Source: Jacaranda mimosifolia (Eukaryota > Streptophyta > Magnoliopsida > Lamiales > Bignoniaceae). From it: a stretch of DNA of 64,000 nt. The notes under the pieces are model-generated. The model was not told where the DNA came from, ran no database searches, and saw only the letters and a program-made list of their open reading frames with translations. Every line of letters begins with the position of its first letter. The first letter of the stretch is position 1. This document shows, piece by piece, positions 23,831-35,431 of the stretch. The DNA is taken from positions 10,008,501 to 10,072,500 of the forward strand of contig CM032131.1 in assembly GCA_018894105.1 (NCBI GenBank), given 5' to 3'. The position numbers and the translations under genes were made by a program.

Positions 23831-26138
23831 TAAGTATATACGTACATATGTGTTCATCCATAATTACATTAAAAAAATACAACCATTAGAGAATATAACG
23901 AGTCACTAAAATTGTATATTGATAAAGAAAGGTAGAAAAATTATTACAAAATGTTACATATATGTCAATATATATGTATATATTGAGTATTTACTAAAAT
24001 AAACATATAGTTATAAAGATGAATTAATATATTTTTTATATTAATATTAAAATATATACTGGTAAGATCTCAAATATAAAAATATGTTGGCCTGGTAAAA
24101 TTGGATAAAATTAACTTATCCACGTCACTACCATATAAGAAAAATACTTAAATCATGATTTAATTTTTTTTTTTTTTTCTAAATTATCATGATCCGTAAA
24201 TATAATAATTAAAAATATTAGAAAAAATAATATAAACATTATAAAATACATGCATTTTTGAGAAAAATAAAGTTTAAATCACAAAGAAAATGATTTTATA
24301 GAGGTGGAGAAAAATAAACAATATTGTTTTATTTTTAAATAGTAAATTGTATGCTTAAATTATTTTTGAAGACACCCTAAGAAAAATTTATGTAGTTAGT
24401 AGAAATAAAATAACTTACCACACAATCGACACTCCAAATTTCCTCTACAAATTAACTTGTCTCATAAATATAATTTATAAAATTAGAAAACTACTTGCAA
24501 ATTACAAAATACATGCATTAGTTAAAAACAATAAAAGTCTAACTCACCAAGCTTATGACCCTATAAAGGTGAAGAAAAAATACAAACAATAATTTTGTAT
24601 CATTAAATATATTTGAATTGCATATTTTGGTTACTTGTAGGGAATTATATGCTTAAATCAAGGAATATAACATAACTTAATATAAACACACACACACACA
24701 CTTATATATATATATATGGATGGATAATGGATTATTGATGTTTACAAATAAAACCCCTGCATCTTAGAATATTCTTACCGAGAGATTGGACTTCATATTA
24801 GTGATATTCATATCTTGAACTAACTTGAAATTTTTACAAAGAAATTTACACTATAAATATTTATTATATTTGATATTAATATTCTTAGTAATAATAAAAA
24901 TATTTATTATGGAATAAGACAAAAAGCTACCTTTTTTTTATATTTGAACTGGGTTATGTCAATTGCAGGGAATCCTAGGAGCCCCTATTACTAAACAATA
25001 TCATCAAACTCATTTATCAAAATTAGTCATCTTCCTTTAAGTTTTTATTCTCACTTATTACTCCTTAATAAAATTCTTTCCAGTTTCCATTGAGAAACCA
25101 ATATGCAATAGAAGATGATAACCTAAGCCAAACATAAATTAGCAGACATCAAATTTTATATTCTACCTTATTTTTCAATTTTTAAAAATAAAGTAAAAAT
25201 AGCTAATTTTTCTTCAAACGATTGGTTATTAAATTTATATTTCATATGTGGAGTAGGACAATCTCCTACAGTTTTATTTCAATCTAGAAAGAATTTATCT
25301 ATGAGAGCAAATGATGACATGTTTTAGGATCTATATCAGTATAAAGCATATTTCATTTACTAATAAGAAATATGATTCTTTTCGTGTTAAATCAATAGGC
25401 ATGAAGCAAAACAAGCATCTACTGCCTGTCTATACCTACACTTTTTTCCATATGTGAGGTAGGACAATCTCCCACACTTTTACTTCAATAATTGAAAACA
25501 AATAAATTCTATTTAAAAGAATAAAATCAAATAAAACGAATATAAGAAAAAATTAACTTTTATGGGTCCTCCAAATAATTATTTCGTAATTATTATTAAG
25601 TTGCACGAAAAATTACTTTTCAATTTTCACAATTATGTAAATTAATGAAATATTCTTAGAACATCGAACTAAAAAACTAATAAAAAAAAATCATGGATTA
25701 AAGGAAAATCATAATATGAAAGGAGTTAAAAAATCGACCAGAAGCAAAAAATAAATATAAAATTTTAATTTACCACAAAATCGAGACTTCAAATTTCTTT
25801 CGTAAATTAACCTGGTTCATAAACTTAAAAATTTATTAATATTAGTAAATCATATAAAAAATTATGAAATACATGCAAAAAACAAAACAAAACAAAACAA
25901 AAAGAATTTAACTCACCAAGCAACTGATCCTATAGAGGTGAAAACAAAAGAACAAATATTTTTGTACCTTTAAATATTAGTGTATTTCATGTTCGGCTAC
26001 TTTTAGTATGTATTACTTGTAGGGATTACGAGCCTAAATTAAGGAACTTAACTTAATTAAAATATCGATTTGCGATATAAAATATAATTTAGGGAATATT
26101 AAATTAAGGGAAAATTTTTGAACTAAATGTAGAGAGGC
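23831..26138. repeat. AT-rich region with three diverged repeat copies
   Basis: Three imperfect direct copies of a unit of roughly 200-330 bp can be followed at about 24170-24370, 24410-24680 and 25740-26070. They share 'aaatacatgca', 'aactcaccaagc', 'ctataaaggtga/ctatagaggtg' and 'acttgtagggaatta'. A second pair, 'catatgtg...ggacaatctc', is at about 25243 and 25450. There is no coding sequence. The first part resembles 27600-27790 ('aacttatccacgtcactaccatataa'), so an old element may be interrupted here. Confidence 0.5.
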
Positions 26139-26146
26139 AATAACGG

Positions 26147-27057
26147 CTAGGGGTTGAAGTTGAGCTAAGTTGACTCATGAGACAGTTTGGCTCAACTTGA
26201 AAAAGCTTAGCTCGAGCACGAGATTACTTGAGCTTGAGCTTGGAACTAAGCCAAGCTTGAGCTTTAATATGGTGACTCGAGGGCTCAAGCCGGCTCATGA
26301 ACCCTAGTATTCTTTAAAATAATATATATTAAATAATATTTCAAAAAATGTACCACATATTGAGGTAATTTTCAAACTATAATTCATTTATTCACTTATA
26401 TATTAGTTATTAAATAATAAATAATAATTTATAAGATACTAATTTATAATTTGAAAAATATTAAAAAATAATAGCATGATATATTTGAAGAAAAGTATAA
26501 AATTTTCAAGTCAAATAATTTTATAAAAATAAATATAATTATACAATAAAATTTCATCGTATAATATATTATATATGATTAATGCATGTTTTTCAAATAT
26601 AATAATGCAAGTATGAAATGAAATTCATCATTATCATAACAAATTTATTTTTATATTTTAATGTTCAAAGTTCAAAAGTTAAAACAATAACTTATTTGAA
26701 ATATAAAAAATTGATTGACTTTTAGAAAATAGATGATCTTGTTGGAATTGCTGATAGATACTATTTCTTGAGAGTTTTACAAGAAATAATAAGGACTAAG
26801 CTGAACCAGATGAGTTCGAGCTCAAGTTCGCACATTAAATGTGGAAGATGCTGAATGAGCTCGAGCTGGCTCTAGCTCAATTGTGGCTCGATATTTATGA
26901 GCTCATCGAGCTCGAACTTGAGCTTGATTTTATCAACGAGCTCAAGCTTGAGCCTAAAATTTGAAGCTTGATGAGTTGGAGCTCGAGCTCGAGCTCATGT
27001 ATTTTAAAAATCATTTTGGCAAAGCTCAGCTCGAGCTCAGATCATTTACAACCCTGA
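26147..27057. mobile_element. hAT-like non-autonomous element with GAGCTCGAGC subterminal repeats
   Basis: The ends read ctaggggttgaagttgagct and, reverse complemented, tcagggttgtaaatgatctg. Both subterminal regions are full of gctcgagctc / cttgagct cores, a pattern common in plant hAT elements. The flanking octamers are aataacgg (26139-26146) and attaacag (27058-27065), which agree in 6 of 8 bases. The middle is AT-rich and non-coding. Confidence 0.55.
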
Positions 27058-27395
27058 ATTAACAGTTGTTAAAGCCAATAACGGGCCTCTTTTTTTGAAC
27101 TAAATATAGAGAGGGAATAACAACTTATTAGAAAATATAGTTTTTTGAACTAAATTATGGTATATCAACTATTCTTAGATATTAAAGGCAATAACCGATT
27201 GATTAAAGGCAAGATTTTAAAATTTTAAAGGCACGGATTAAAGGCAAGTAAATACTAAACATATAAAAAGTTATATTAATAAATTTTGAAAAGATCAATT
27301 GAAAACAAATTTTATTAAATAAAAATTGTATATTTGGTATAAATATACTAATATACATTATGTACTCAAACTGAATATTAATAGATTAACTTAAC

Positions 27396-27397
<2 letters not shown>

Positions 27398-27451
<54 letters not shown>
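27398..27451 (+). repeat. (TTA)18 microsatellite
   Basis: Eighteen uninterrupted TTA units. Such a perfect run suggests a polymorphic locus. Confidence 0.95.
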
Positions 27452-27453
<2 letters not shown>

Positions 27454-28690
27454 AAGAGAGACAGAGAGAGATAACTATAAAATTAAATTCCATGTAGTAA
27501 TCAGTACATTGCATAAAAAACATTAGAATTAACTATTAAACAATATAATGAAGAAGTTACAAAAATTATATTTAAATATTGGGAGTTACAAATATTATTA
27601 TAGAAAGTGATATATATTGTATATATGGAAATATGTTGACATGAAGAGAAGAGAAATATGGAAACATGTGAATACATATAATAAGGAGTTACATATATTA
27701 TATATGGAAATATTTGACATGGAAAACAATGAACAAAACTAACTTATCCGCATCATTGCCACATAACAAAGATACTTAAAATAGACTTGAACATCATTTT
27801 ACTTTATATATACTAGTCCTCAACTCTGATACCATTACTATTGCTGGCCATATTGATGATATGGAAACTAACAGAAAAGGAATTTTACTAGACAACATAA
27901 AGTGATCTCTTTAATGCTGGGCCTATGGGAGCAACAAAAGCTAGGCAGGTGTACAAGTTCTTTAAGAAAAGTTGTTGATCTCATCTCAATCTGGTTTTGT
28001 TTTCGAAGTTCCACCACATGAGTTTCACATGAGGTCCAATCATGCTACTATAGAAGGCATATAGGGCTATCTCCCAATGCCATGGCATCCTAACTGGTTG
28101 AATTTTTAAAGTGAATTCTTTTCTTCTACATCAAGTCAACCACAACATGCATGTACAATCCACTTTCTGGACTACGTGAAGATTTTAGGCTCTAAGTGAC
28201 CTCTGAGTGGCTCTAATTTATATATGTTATGGTCAAAGGAGAACAAATAGAACATTCAATAGTCTAGAATTCTGCCACCTAGGAAACAAATGGTTGACAA
28301 AGATTATCAGAATGGTACTCCTCCAATTGTGGAGAAAGAGACAGCCATAACCCTAGAAATGGTTGAAAGGCCAAGCCTTTAAGAATCATTCTTACTACTA
28401 CAGTTTCCACTCTTTTTCATGGCCATATACAACTCAAGTTAGCTGGCCTCATTTGTTTATGGGTAGTTTCGTCTATATGCAATCTTGCTCCTTGAGTTTG
28501 TCAATTTACATCTGGTTGATATTCTTCTCGAATGTTCCAGTTTCTCAGGTAATTTTTTGAAACTCTAAATGCAGGTTCTGCTCACTTAAATCTTATGATA
28601 AAAGGAATCTATCTCAGCTCATTGTTCCTTGTTCCTATTATCATGCAGTTGTTTTAATATAAGAACCTATATCCAGGTCAAATTTTAATA
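27452..28690. other. Unassigned stretch left of the CTL1 fragment
   Basis: The first 340 bp are AT-rich and resemble 24080-24160. From about 27840 the sequence is more balanced and may be the far end of the captured gene segment, but I see no coding block. Confidence 0.3.
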
Positions 28691-29046
28691 CAATTAATCC
28701 ACCTCTGCACGGTAATAAAGACTACATTTCTTATCCTCAGGTCACCAAAGTACCTAACTACACTGCTCAACATGCTCATGTTAGTGCCCATTGCAATGTG
28801 AGAATAGACAATTAATGTGATATGATAGGTAAACAAAAAGACTAATATGTTGAAAGTTGTTATATAAAGCAAACTCTTCTTGCTTCAGCCATATTTTTGA
28901 GGCATTGGAGAAAACCTGAAGAGCAAAATTACTTCTCCTAACTAATATTATTATAATGAATCAAATATAGAATCGAAAAGAGCCAAAAGGGTTCAATTTG
29001 ATTTCCAATAAACCTGTAAAGAAATGTTAAGAAGAGATCTGCTGAC

Positions 29047-31188
29047 CTTTCAAATAGTAGAACATGGTCACGGATATAATGAAAATATTGAAACAATAAC
29101 AGTAATACATGGCATCCCGGCAACAAAATGATGAATCATCAAAAGCCATAGACAGATAGGAACAGAGGCAAAAATCCTCCACAAACAAGCAGTACAGGCC
29201 AAGATTTTCCAACATCAGCCACGTGTCTCTGCAGATACATAGAAAGGGCACTTTTTGTAAGCTGAATGAAATGGCTGTGGCATAACCATAAATTGTATAA
29301 GATTCCAAATCTTTGCAGAACATGAAATCAAGTTTGAGTATTTTATATTCAGAACTTTGCGCAGAAATCCATAATAGCATGAAGTTTCATGAAGACACAT
29401 GAAGATGGTAATCTCGGTAAGCATTGCTTAAAACTTTACTTGAACAAAAGAAATCATGAACTAAGATACCCAATTTTCAGGAATAATTCATATAATGTCT
29501 TCAATAGTTAGGATGGAAACTGGGGATAAATTGGTTTCTGGTGGTCCAAATCAGTTTCACATGCTCATTAGTTTCTAATGGTCCAAGTCAGTTTTACATG
29601 CTTCTACAGGCTTAGTGACAGGAAATGTCTAAGTTCATCTAACCTTTAGTATTTATGATGGAGAGTTAATTGATCTGTGGATTGATTTATCAATTGCAAT
29701 ATCCTCTATGACTTTAACTCCACCCATTTGCTCCTAATATTTCAAAAATACATTTGATGCACGCACAATGAACTGGCAAGTCCAGTAAACTGACAAGGGA
29801 AGTTAAACAATAGAGTTTCAATACCAATTGTTCAAAAACAATTTTTGATGTTGTTAATAAGGAATTATAAACATATCAAATGTAATCAGGCAGCAACATG
29901 CTAAATAGCTTTGCTTTGTTCATGACATTTTCAAATGCAACAGGTCAATAAGTGTGTAACTTTGCCATTGACACTAGGAAATATATCAGGATAGCAAGGA
30001 CCCTGAAGCCGAGAGAAGTGTTTCTCTGAGCTCAAGAGTAAGGTCTGCAAAATAATCATAATTTCTATCGATCCAGTCACGAACTGAGAGATGAATATCT
30101 CCATCAATCTGGATAGTCGCAGACCCAATTAAGTGAGTCTTCAGATAGGATAGGACAGTCCATCAAGCAAATACTTCGAGCTTTGGAGAACTGGAATTTG
30201 CTGTCCTTCAAACCAGTTTGGTAAACCTGGTTAGGGTTTAACTAATATCTGAGTTTCAGTTCATGGAGATCTAGATCACCATGTTTACCACCACATAGAT
30301 TCCCTTTATACTCCAGCCCATAATTTAGCCTGCCACACCACAACATACAGAAAGCAACTATATAAAGGGAATAAAGGAATAGCGCAACCATTACATAAAC
30401 AAATACAGAAAGAAAAATGGAACTACTACATGTAAGTAAACAGAGCAATTCTTGATAAGATAATCCCTGTTCTAATCCAAAAATGATTCTTTCTCTAGCA
30501 TCTCTGGTCCCAATAGCTTTTAAAACTTAACAATATTAGACAGAAGAAGTACCCGAGTGAAAGAATCCAAAAAGGGGAAATACCAAATTTCCAGTGGCAC
30601 CCAAAATATGGCAAGATTCACACTTATGGTACGACATTTCAGAGACAGCCACTTACATCTCAAGTTTATGAAAACATTAAAAGGCCACAAAAAGCCAAGA
30701 ATTCTGTCTCTAACACTCGTCGACAATATCCCAGAAGCACAAAAGGAGGGTTTCAAACATCCCAAAACAAAAAAGAAGAAATACAAATGAGAAATAAAAA
30801 CCAAAGCCATGAAACTCTCAAATGCAAAAGATGCAAAGTTTTTCTTAACTCGAAGAGAAGGGAAAAGATAACATTTTTTCAGTAATAATGACTACAAGAA
30901 AATAAATCAGTGTAGCAAAAAGGTAGAGCAGACGCATCTGCTGTGTGGAGAAAATGGTAAAAAAACAAACAACTTTTTGGCTATTTACCTCAATGGGTTT
31001 CCCTAGATGATACCAAAGCTGGAATTTACAATCATTGCAACCTAAAAGGCAATGAATACCACAAGAAATACCACATCTCTGCATTTTCTATTTTGTTTAA
31101 TGATATTACTATTTCCATTCCCCATTCCACCATTCCCATCAGTAGATGATGGATACTTTCCTATCACTGGCCCCTATGCCCCTCTCAT
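29047..31188 (-). pseudogene. CTL1: Captured 5' half of a choline transporter-like gene (CTL1/CHER1 family)
   Basis: CTL1/CHER1 is a multi-membrane-span protein of the trans-Golgi and phloem involved in choline and lipid trafficking. Four exons in order can be read on the minus strand. Exon 1 is 31188-30989 (starts MRG, then IGKYPSS, NRKCRDVVFLV, VAMIVNSSFG). Exon 2 is 30329-29966 (YGLEYKGNLCGGKH, LNPNQVYQTGLKDSKF, ARSICLMDCP, SLNWVCDYPDGD, RDWIDRNYDYF, GPCYPDIFPSVN). Exon 3 is 29789-29644 (YWTCQFIVRASN, EQMGGV, IDKSIHRSINS). Exon 4 is 29228-29047 (ADVGKSWPVLLVCGG, LPLFLSV, then FYYLK). Splice sites are preserved: AG before exons 2-4, GT after exons 1, 3 and 4, and GC after exon 2. Stop codons (exon 1 three, exon 2 and 3 several) and small frameshifts make it non-functional. 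Introns are kept, so it was copied as DNA, not retroposed. A weak start of exon 5 may lie near 28706. Confidence 0.88.
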
Positions 31189-31260
31189 CTTCCTTCACTC
31201 CCTGTCTATAAGTGTGTATCTGCTCTTACCGCAACTCAAGGGAGTAAAGAGAGAAACAAA
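31189..31260 (-). other. 5' leader of the captured CTL1 fragment, proximal part
   Basis: In minus sense this is sequence upstream of the exon 1 ATG at 31188. It is cut at 31261-31268 by the hAT insertion and resumes at 32349, where a pyrimidine-rich leader-like run (in minus sense) continues to about 32440. Confidence 0.6.
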
Positions 31261-31268
31261 CAAATAGG
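31261..31268. repeat. 8-bp target duplication of hAT element (left)
   Basis: caaatagg; the identical octamer is at 32341-32348. Confidence 0.95.
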
Positions 31269-32340
31269 TAGACTGGCAAAATTCAACCCATATCCGTGAT
31301 TATCCGTGGGTACTTAAAAAAAAACGGGTGACAGGCCTTATTTCTCCTATTAAAAAAGTTATAAGTAATTTTACTCATATCCAATTTATCCGTCATCTTT
31401 TAGCCCAACCCACGGGTAACCTGTAAATAACTTTTTTTTATTTATTTATATATATATTATATTATATATACATATAAATATATATTATATATTTATATAT
31501 ATATTTATATATAAATATTTTTAATCTAAATATTAAATTTTGATTTCATAAATTAAAAATTTATAGCAAATTAAATTAAATTATATCCTAAAATAATTTA
31601 TTGTGCATATTCCTATGGATGCAACATCTTCTTCCACAAGAACAACAATGTTTGATTGATATTTAAATTTTCAATTCAAAAAACTTTTGGCATGTAATGA
31701 AATTTAAGTTTGAACTTTTGAATGTAATGTACTTTAATATATATATATTATTATATATACATATAAATATATATCATATATTTATACATATTTACATATA
31801 AATATTTTTAATCTAAATATTAATTTTTGATTTCATAAATTAAAAATCTATAGCAAATTAAATTAAATTATATAATAAAACAACTTGTTGGGCATATTCC
31901 TATGGATGCAACATCTTCTTCCACAAGAACAATAATGTTTGATTGATATTTAAATTTTCAATTCAAAATTTTTTTGGCATGTAATGAAATTTAAGTTTGA
32001 ACTTTTGAATGTAATGTACTTTAAATTTGGTAGATTTTGAATACTTAAGATATAAGTTTTAAACTACAATATTATTAATATGCTTTAGGTATTTATTCAA
32101 TTTAATATTTGAAATTTGTTGTCTTTTTTTTTTTAGTTTTATTTAGTTAATATTTGAGTAACATCATGTTTACCTTTAAATATATATAAAAAAAAAAATA
32201 CGGGTACCCGCGGGTTACCCGTTACCCATCCTCATGGGTAACGAGTCCCCTACCTCGTATCCAATAAAAAATGGGTAAATTTACTCAATCTGTTGGTACC
32301 CGTTATTGAGTTACCCATGGGTACCCAATTGCTAAGTCTA
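31269..32340. mobile_element. Non-autonomous hAT element, 1072 bp
   Basis: The ends are imperfect inverted repeats: tagactggcaaaattcaacc on the left and, reverse complemented, tagacttagcaattgggtac on the right. Both are followed by GGGTACCC / TACCCGT-type subterminal motifs. It is flanked by a perfect 8-bp duplication caaatagg, which is diagnostic of hAT transposition. It has no coding capacity. The interior is two tandem copies of about 288 bp (see separate entry). It landed in the leader of the captured CTL1 fragment. Confidence 0.92.
31440..32030. repeat. Internal tandem duplication of the hAT element
   Basis: Two copies with a period of about 288 bp; 'ttaatctaaatatta' occurs at 31521 and 31809. 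Both copies carry 'catattcctatggatgcaac', 'cttcttccacaagaacaa' and 'tttgaatgtaatgtacttta'. Each begins with a (TA)-rich block. Confidence 0.9.
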
Positions 32341-32348
32341 CAAATAGG

Positions 32349-33399
32349 TATATTTTGGTTTGAGGGAAAGGGGAAAGGAAAGTTTAAGGGACAGTAGGGG
32401 GGAAAGTAGCGAAAGATAGTGTGAAAGGGACAAGTCCTCCTATAGGGGTTTATGGGAATACTTATTTTCTGCTAATTTGACTATTTAAGTAATGTATTTA
32501 CTGAAAATAACAACTTTAGTGTTTATCTTAAGACAAAGATTAGTATTTGAATCTGTTTTACAATTTGTAGTTATGTTAAAAGAATCCAATACAAGGTGGG
32601 ATTGCTCCATTCTAGCTAGGCGCCCATTAAATGCTGAAACTTTGCTAGAGAGGTTGGTCACCTGTTGGACATTCAATGGCTGAAAATATGCCATATTGTG
32701 GACTCGATCCTTACTGCTGAAAGTATACGAGAATGGTCACTTGAAATTCAATGTTAAGTGTTAACTGTAATTGCTGGAAATTCAACTCGAATGGTATGTA
32801 GAACCTTGCACATTCTGATCATTGTTAGCGATATGCTTCTCTTTTCTTTTTTGATATGATGTAAATGAAGTAAATACTTTTTAATTTATTTTGGTTTAAA
32901 CACTACTGTGATGTAACCTATTTTGCTTAAAATATATTCTGAGCCTTATTTAAAAAAATATGCTCATTATACATAACTTAATGCACTCACTGTATGTAAT
33001 TTAATTTTTGGGATTAATCTGTAGGTTGGGGTCATGGCCTTAACCTCCATCTATTGCTTGCTTTTATAAAAGAGCAAACAAATTTTGTTGCGTATTCCAC
33101 TGAACATATTTTAAATTAAGTCACCAAATTAAACATATTTTAAATAGAAAGTATGTTGAATTAAAAAGTCAAATTTAAGTTAAAATATTAATAATTTAAT
33201 TAATATTATAAGTATTTTTATTAATATTGTGATTATTTTTATTAATATTATATTTTTTTTTTTGAATATTTAAAATAATCTTTTAAATTAAATTTACCTT
33301 AACTTAATAAGTTAAAAAGAGTCAAATATAATTATATATATATATATTCTCAAGAAATAATTAGCAATAAGTCTATTATATTGTTTTATTATGAGTAAC
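32349..33399. other. Unassigned flank between hAT and right end of inner CACTA
   Basis: The first 100 bp are the distal CTL1 leader in minus sense (pyrimidine-rich). The remainder, to the subterminal repeats at 33400, could include captured promoter DNA. No gene was recognised. AT-rich with attaatatt runs at 33190-33260. Confidence 0.4.
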
Positions 33400-33846
33400 T
33401 TATTGGCAACCATGTAAATTTGCTTGCTATAAGTATTTTTTTTAGTGACCATATAATATTTGTTGCTATAAGTTTAAAGAGCTAAATAATTAAACCTATA
33501 TCTTTAGCAACCAAATTTATTGGTTGTTGATGATCATTTAAAAGACTTATTGTGACCAATCAATATTTTGTTGCTAAATTGGTCGCAATTAGTGTTTCAT
33601 ATATAGCGACCACGAAAATTTTCACTAAACAATTCAAATTTGGTCGTTATACCACAACCTAGGGCTAATTGGGCTAATTAATTGTAGCGACCATTTATAG
33701 CAACAAATTATTGATTGGTTGTAGAAAAATTTATGTAATTTAACCTATGCGACCATATCACTTTTAGTTGCTAAAAGTATATATGTAGCAACCATTTTAT
33801 TCTGGTAGCTGAGATTTTAGTCGCTAAAACTATTTTTCTTGCAGAA
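33400..33846. repeat. Right subterminal region of inner CACTA
   Basis: Repeated gcgacca / gcaacca / ttggtcg / ttgctaaa motifs (for example 33504, 33573, 33606, 33686, 33747, 33787, 33820), matching those at 13640-14720 in inverse arrangement. Confidence 0.8.
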
Positions 33847-34334
33847 ATAAGATTTAAATTGAATTTTCCTATTCTGGAAGTTTTATAGCTTCTTGAATTA
33901 TTTGAATTTCGGTTGATTGAAGAAACTAAATATGGTTTGGGAGTTTTAATGCATATCTGAATATCCTTTTGGTTTGAATTATATTTCATGATGACTTAGT
34001 TGAATACTTTTTAGAAAATAATTGCTTGCATAAATAAAATTTGATAATTTAAATTTTCTTTTTGAGATATTATGCTGTTTATTTATTAATGCGATACCCT
34101 ATGATATTGGAGAATTTTGTTATTACTAGATTTTGAGGTTTGTTTCAACATTTTAATATTTGGACAGTCATGTTTTTAATGTGCAAGCTTGTTTCCATCT
34201 TATGCTTTTTAAGCTTTATTTGGTTAGTCCATGCCTTTAATGTTAAGAAAATATATTAGTTATGATATGCTTGTGTATTCGCTGAAATCTTTATAATTAT
34301 TTAATTATGTAGTTAATTTACATATCTAATATAG

Positions 34335-34667
34335 GTTGGAGCACAAATAGTGCTAAATAGTATGGTTAAACCATAAAAAACTATAGCAATTGGTTGTCTA
34401 GAAAGCTTAAATCCATCAATAGTAGTTGGAGATGTTGAATTGGGAAAAAATTGGTGCAAAGTTCATGTCAATGTTGCAGTAGACACGAGTGAGGCATTAA
34501 TACGCCCACTACCAAAATGTCAAACTATTGGGGAAGTTATTGGTAGGGCTAGAACTTGGTCACAACATTTGGTAATTTTCTTTATTATTTATACTTATAA
34601 ATGATTTTTGTTATTTTTATTAATTCATGTTTATCTGGTTTGATAGGTCGAAATGGATAAAGAGTGA
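34335..34667 (+). pseudogene. Second En/Spm-type gene, last two exons
   Basis: These are the C-terminal exons of the TNPA-like gene whose 5' part ends at 13571. The exon at 34335-34571 reads VGAQIVLNSMVKP, then a TAA in place of a sense codon, then KTIAIGCLES, GDVELGKNWCKVHVNVAV and CQTIGEVIGRA, a block typical of this family's C-terminus. It ends at a GT (34572). A final short exon at 34647-34667 follows an AG and ends VEMDKE then TGA. The inner CACTA lies in the intron before it. Confidence 0.75.
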
Positions 34668-35426
34668 TGGAAAGTTATCTTGTTTTGAAGAAAAGTCTAC
34701 TTTGGAAAACTATTATGCAAAATTGATGTGGTTAGATTAAAGAGACTTATTATGTTGGTAGCTCTTTATTATATGTATTTGAATAAGGATTTATTTATTG
34801 GTAGTTCATTTCATTTTCATATGTGCAAATTGGTATTGAAAATACATTTGACGTTGAAATTAATATTTTAGAAACTGTTGAATATATGAATTGATGTGTT
34901 TTTAGTTTATACTATTGTCTAGTTCATTCTATTATTGTCAAATGGTGATTTGTTGAATAGATTTTCTAGTGAACATATATTTTGTATTTGAATGGTTTAA
35001 TTCTAAGAAGATATATTTAAAGAATGCATTACACAGACATATTCTATTTCTTGCGATGCTACAAATTACTCTTCAAAGAAATGTATAGGGACACTTACAA
35101 AAAAATTTATGAAAATTTCTTGTGTCTTTAAAGACCTACGTAGGGTCACTTTCTATTTTTCTTCAACGTTTGTTGACACTTTATTGTGTCTTCATAAACC
35201 TATTAGGACACAACATTGTGCCTTAAAAAACACTACTTATATGTTGTGACACTATGCATTGTCTTAAAAAACCTATGGTGACATTTTTTAATGTCTCATT
35301 AACCTCTTTATTAAGACACATTTTAGTGTCAAATAAATTTATTTATTAAGACAATTTTTGGTGTCATTTTATTCATAAATGGAGACATTTTTGCAACATC
35401 TATCAAAATAATTCAAATTGCCTAGA
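34668..35426. repeat. 3' flank and right subterminal repeats of outer CACTA, first part
   Basis: From about 35030 the sequence is dense in gacact / agtgtc / aagacaca cores, as at the left end of the outer element. It is cut at 35427-35431 by an LTR retrotransposon and resumes at 44873. Confidence 0.75.
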
Positions 35427-35431
35427 AGCAT
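35427..35431. repeat. Target duplication of the double-gag LTR element (left)
   Basis: agcat; the right copy at 44868-44872 is aacat (4 of 5). Confidence 0.75.

Larger units (their letters stand above)
13615..33846. mobile_element. Inner non-autonomous CACTA-like element, 20.2 kb
   Basis: The left end reads cagtacaagaaaaaatgg and the right end, reverse complemented, reads ttctgcaagaaaaatag. Both are one or a few changes away from the common plant terminus CACTACAAGAAAA. Subterminal regions on both sides are packed with the same gcgacca / tggtcgctaa / gcaacca cores (13640-14720 and 33400-33840), different from those of the outer element. The flanking triplets are aaa (13612-13614) and ata (33847-33849), a possible 3-bp duplication with one change. 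No transposase coding is present, so it would need a partner to move. It carries host-gene DNA and at least four later insertions. Confidence 0.75.
13572..34334 (+). other. Giant intron of the TNPA-like gene holding the inner CACTA
   Basis: A GT donor at 13572 (ctatgg|gtaatc) and an AG acceptor at 34333-34334 (atatag|gttgga) bound a 20.8-kb gap between two parts of one coding sequence. The inner CACTA (13615-33846) lies wholly inside, leaving 43 bp on the left and 488 bp on the right as original intron. Confidence 0.65.

Noticed and set aside
27820..27835. ctctgatacca on the plus strand, which in minus sense looks like an initiator-Met primer binding site
   Set aside because: No LTR end or LTR pair was found next to it, and the neighbourhood is not repeated elsewhere in the window; likely chance or a very old remnant.
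28363..28560. 65-codon plus-strand frame with hydrophobic residues
   Set aside because: Antisense side of the captured segment, no conserved pattern, not in the CTL1 reading direction.
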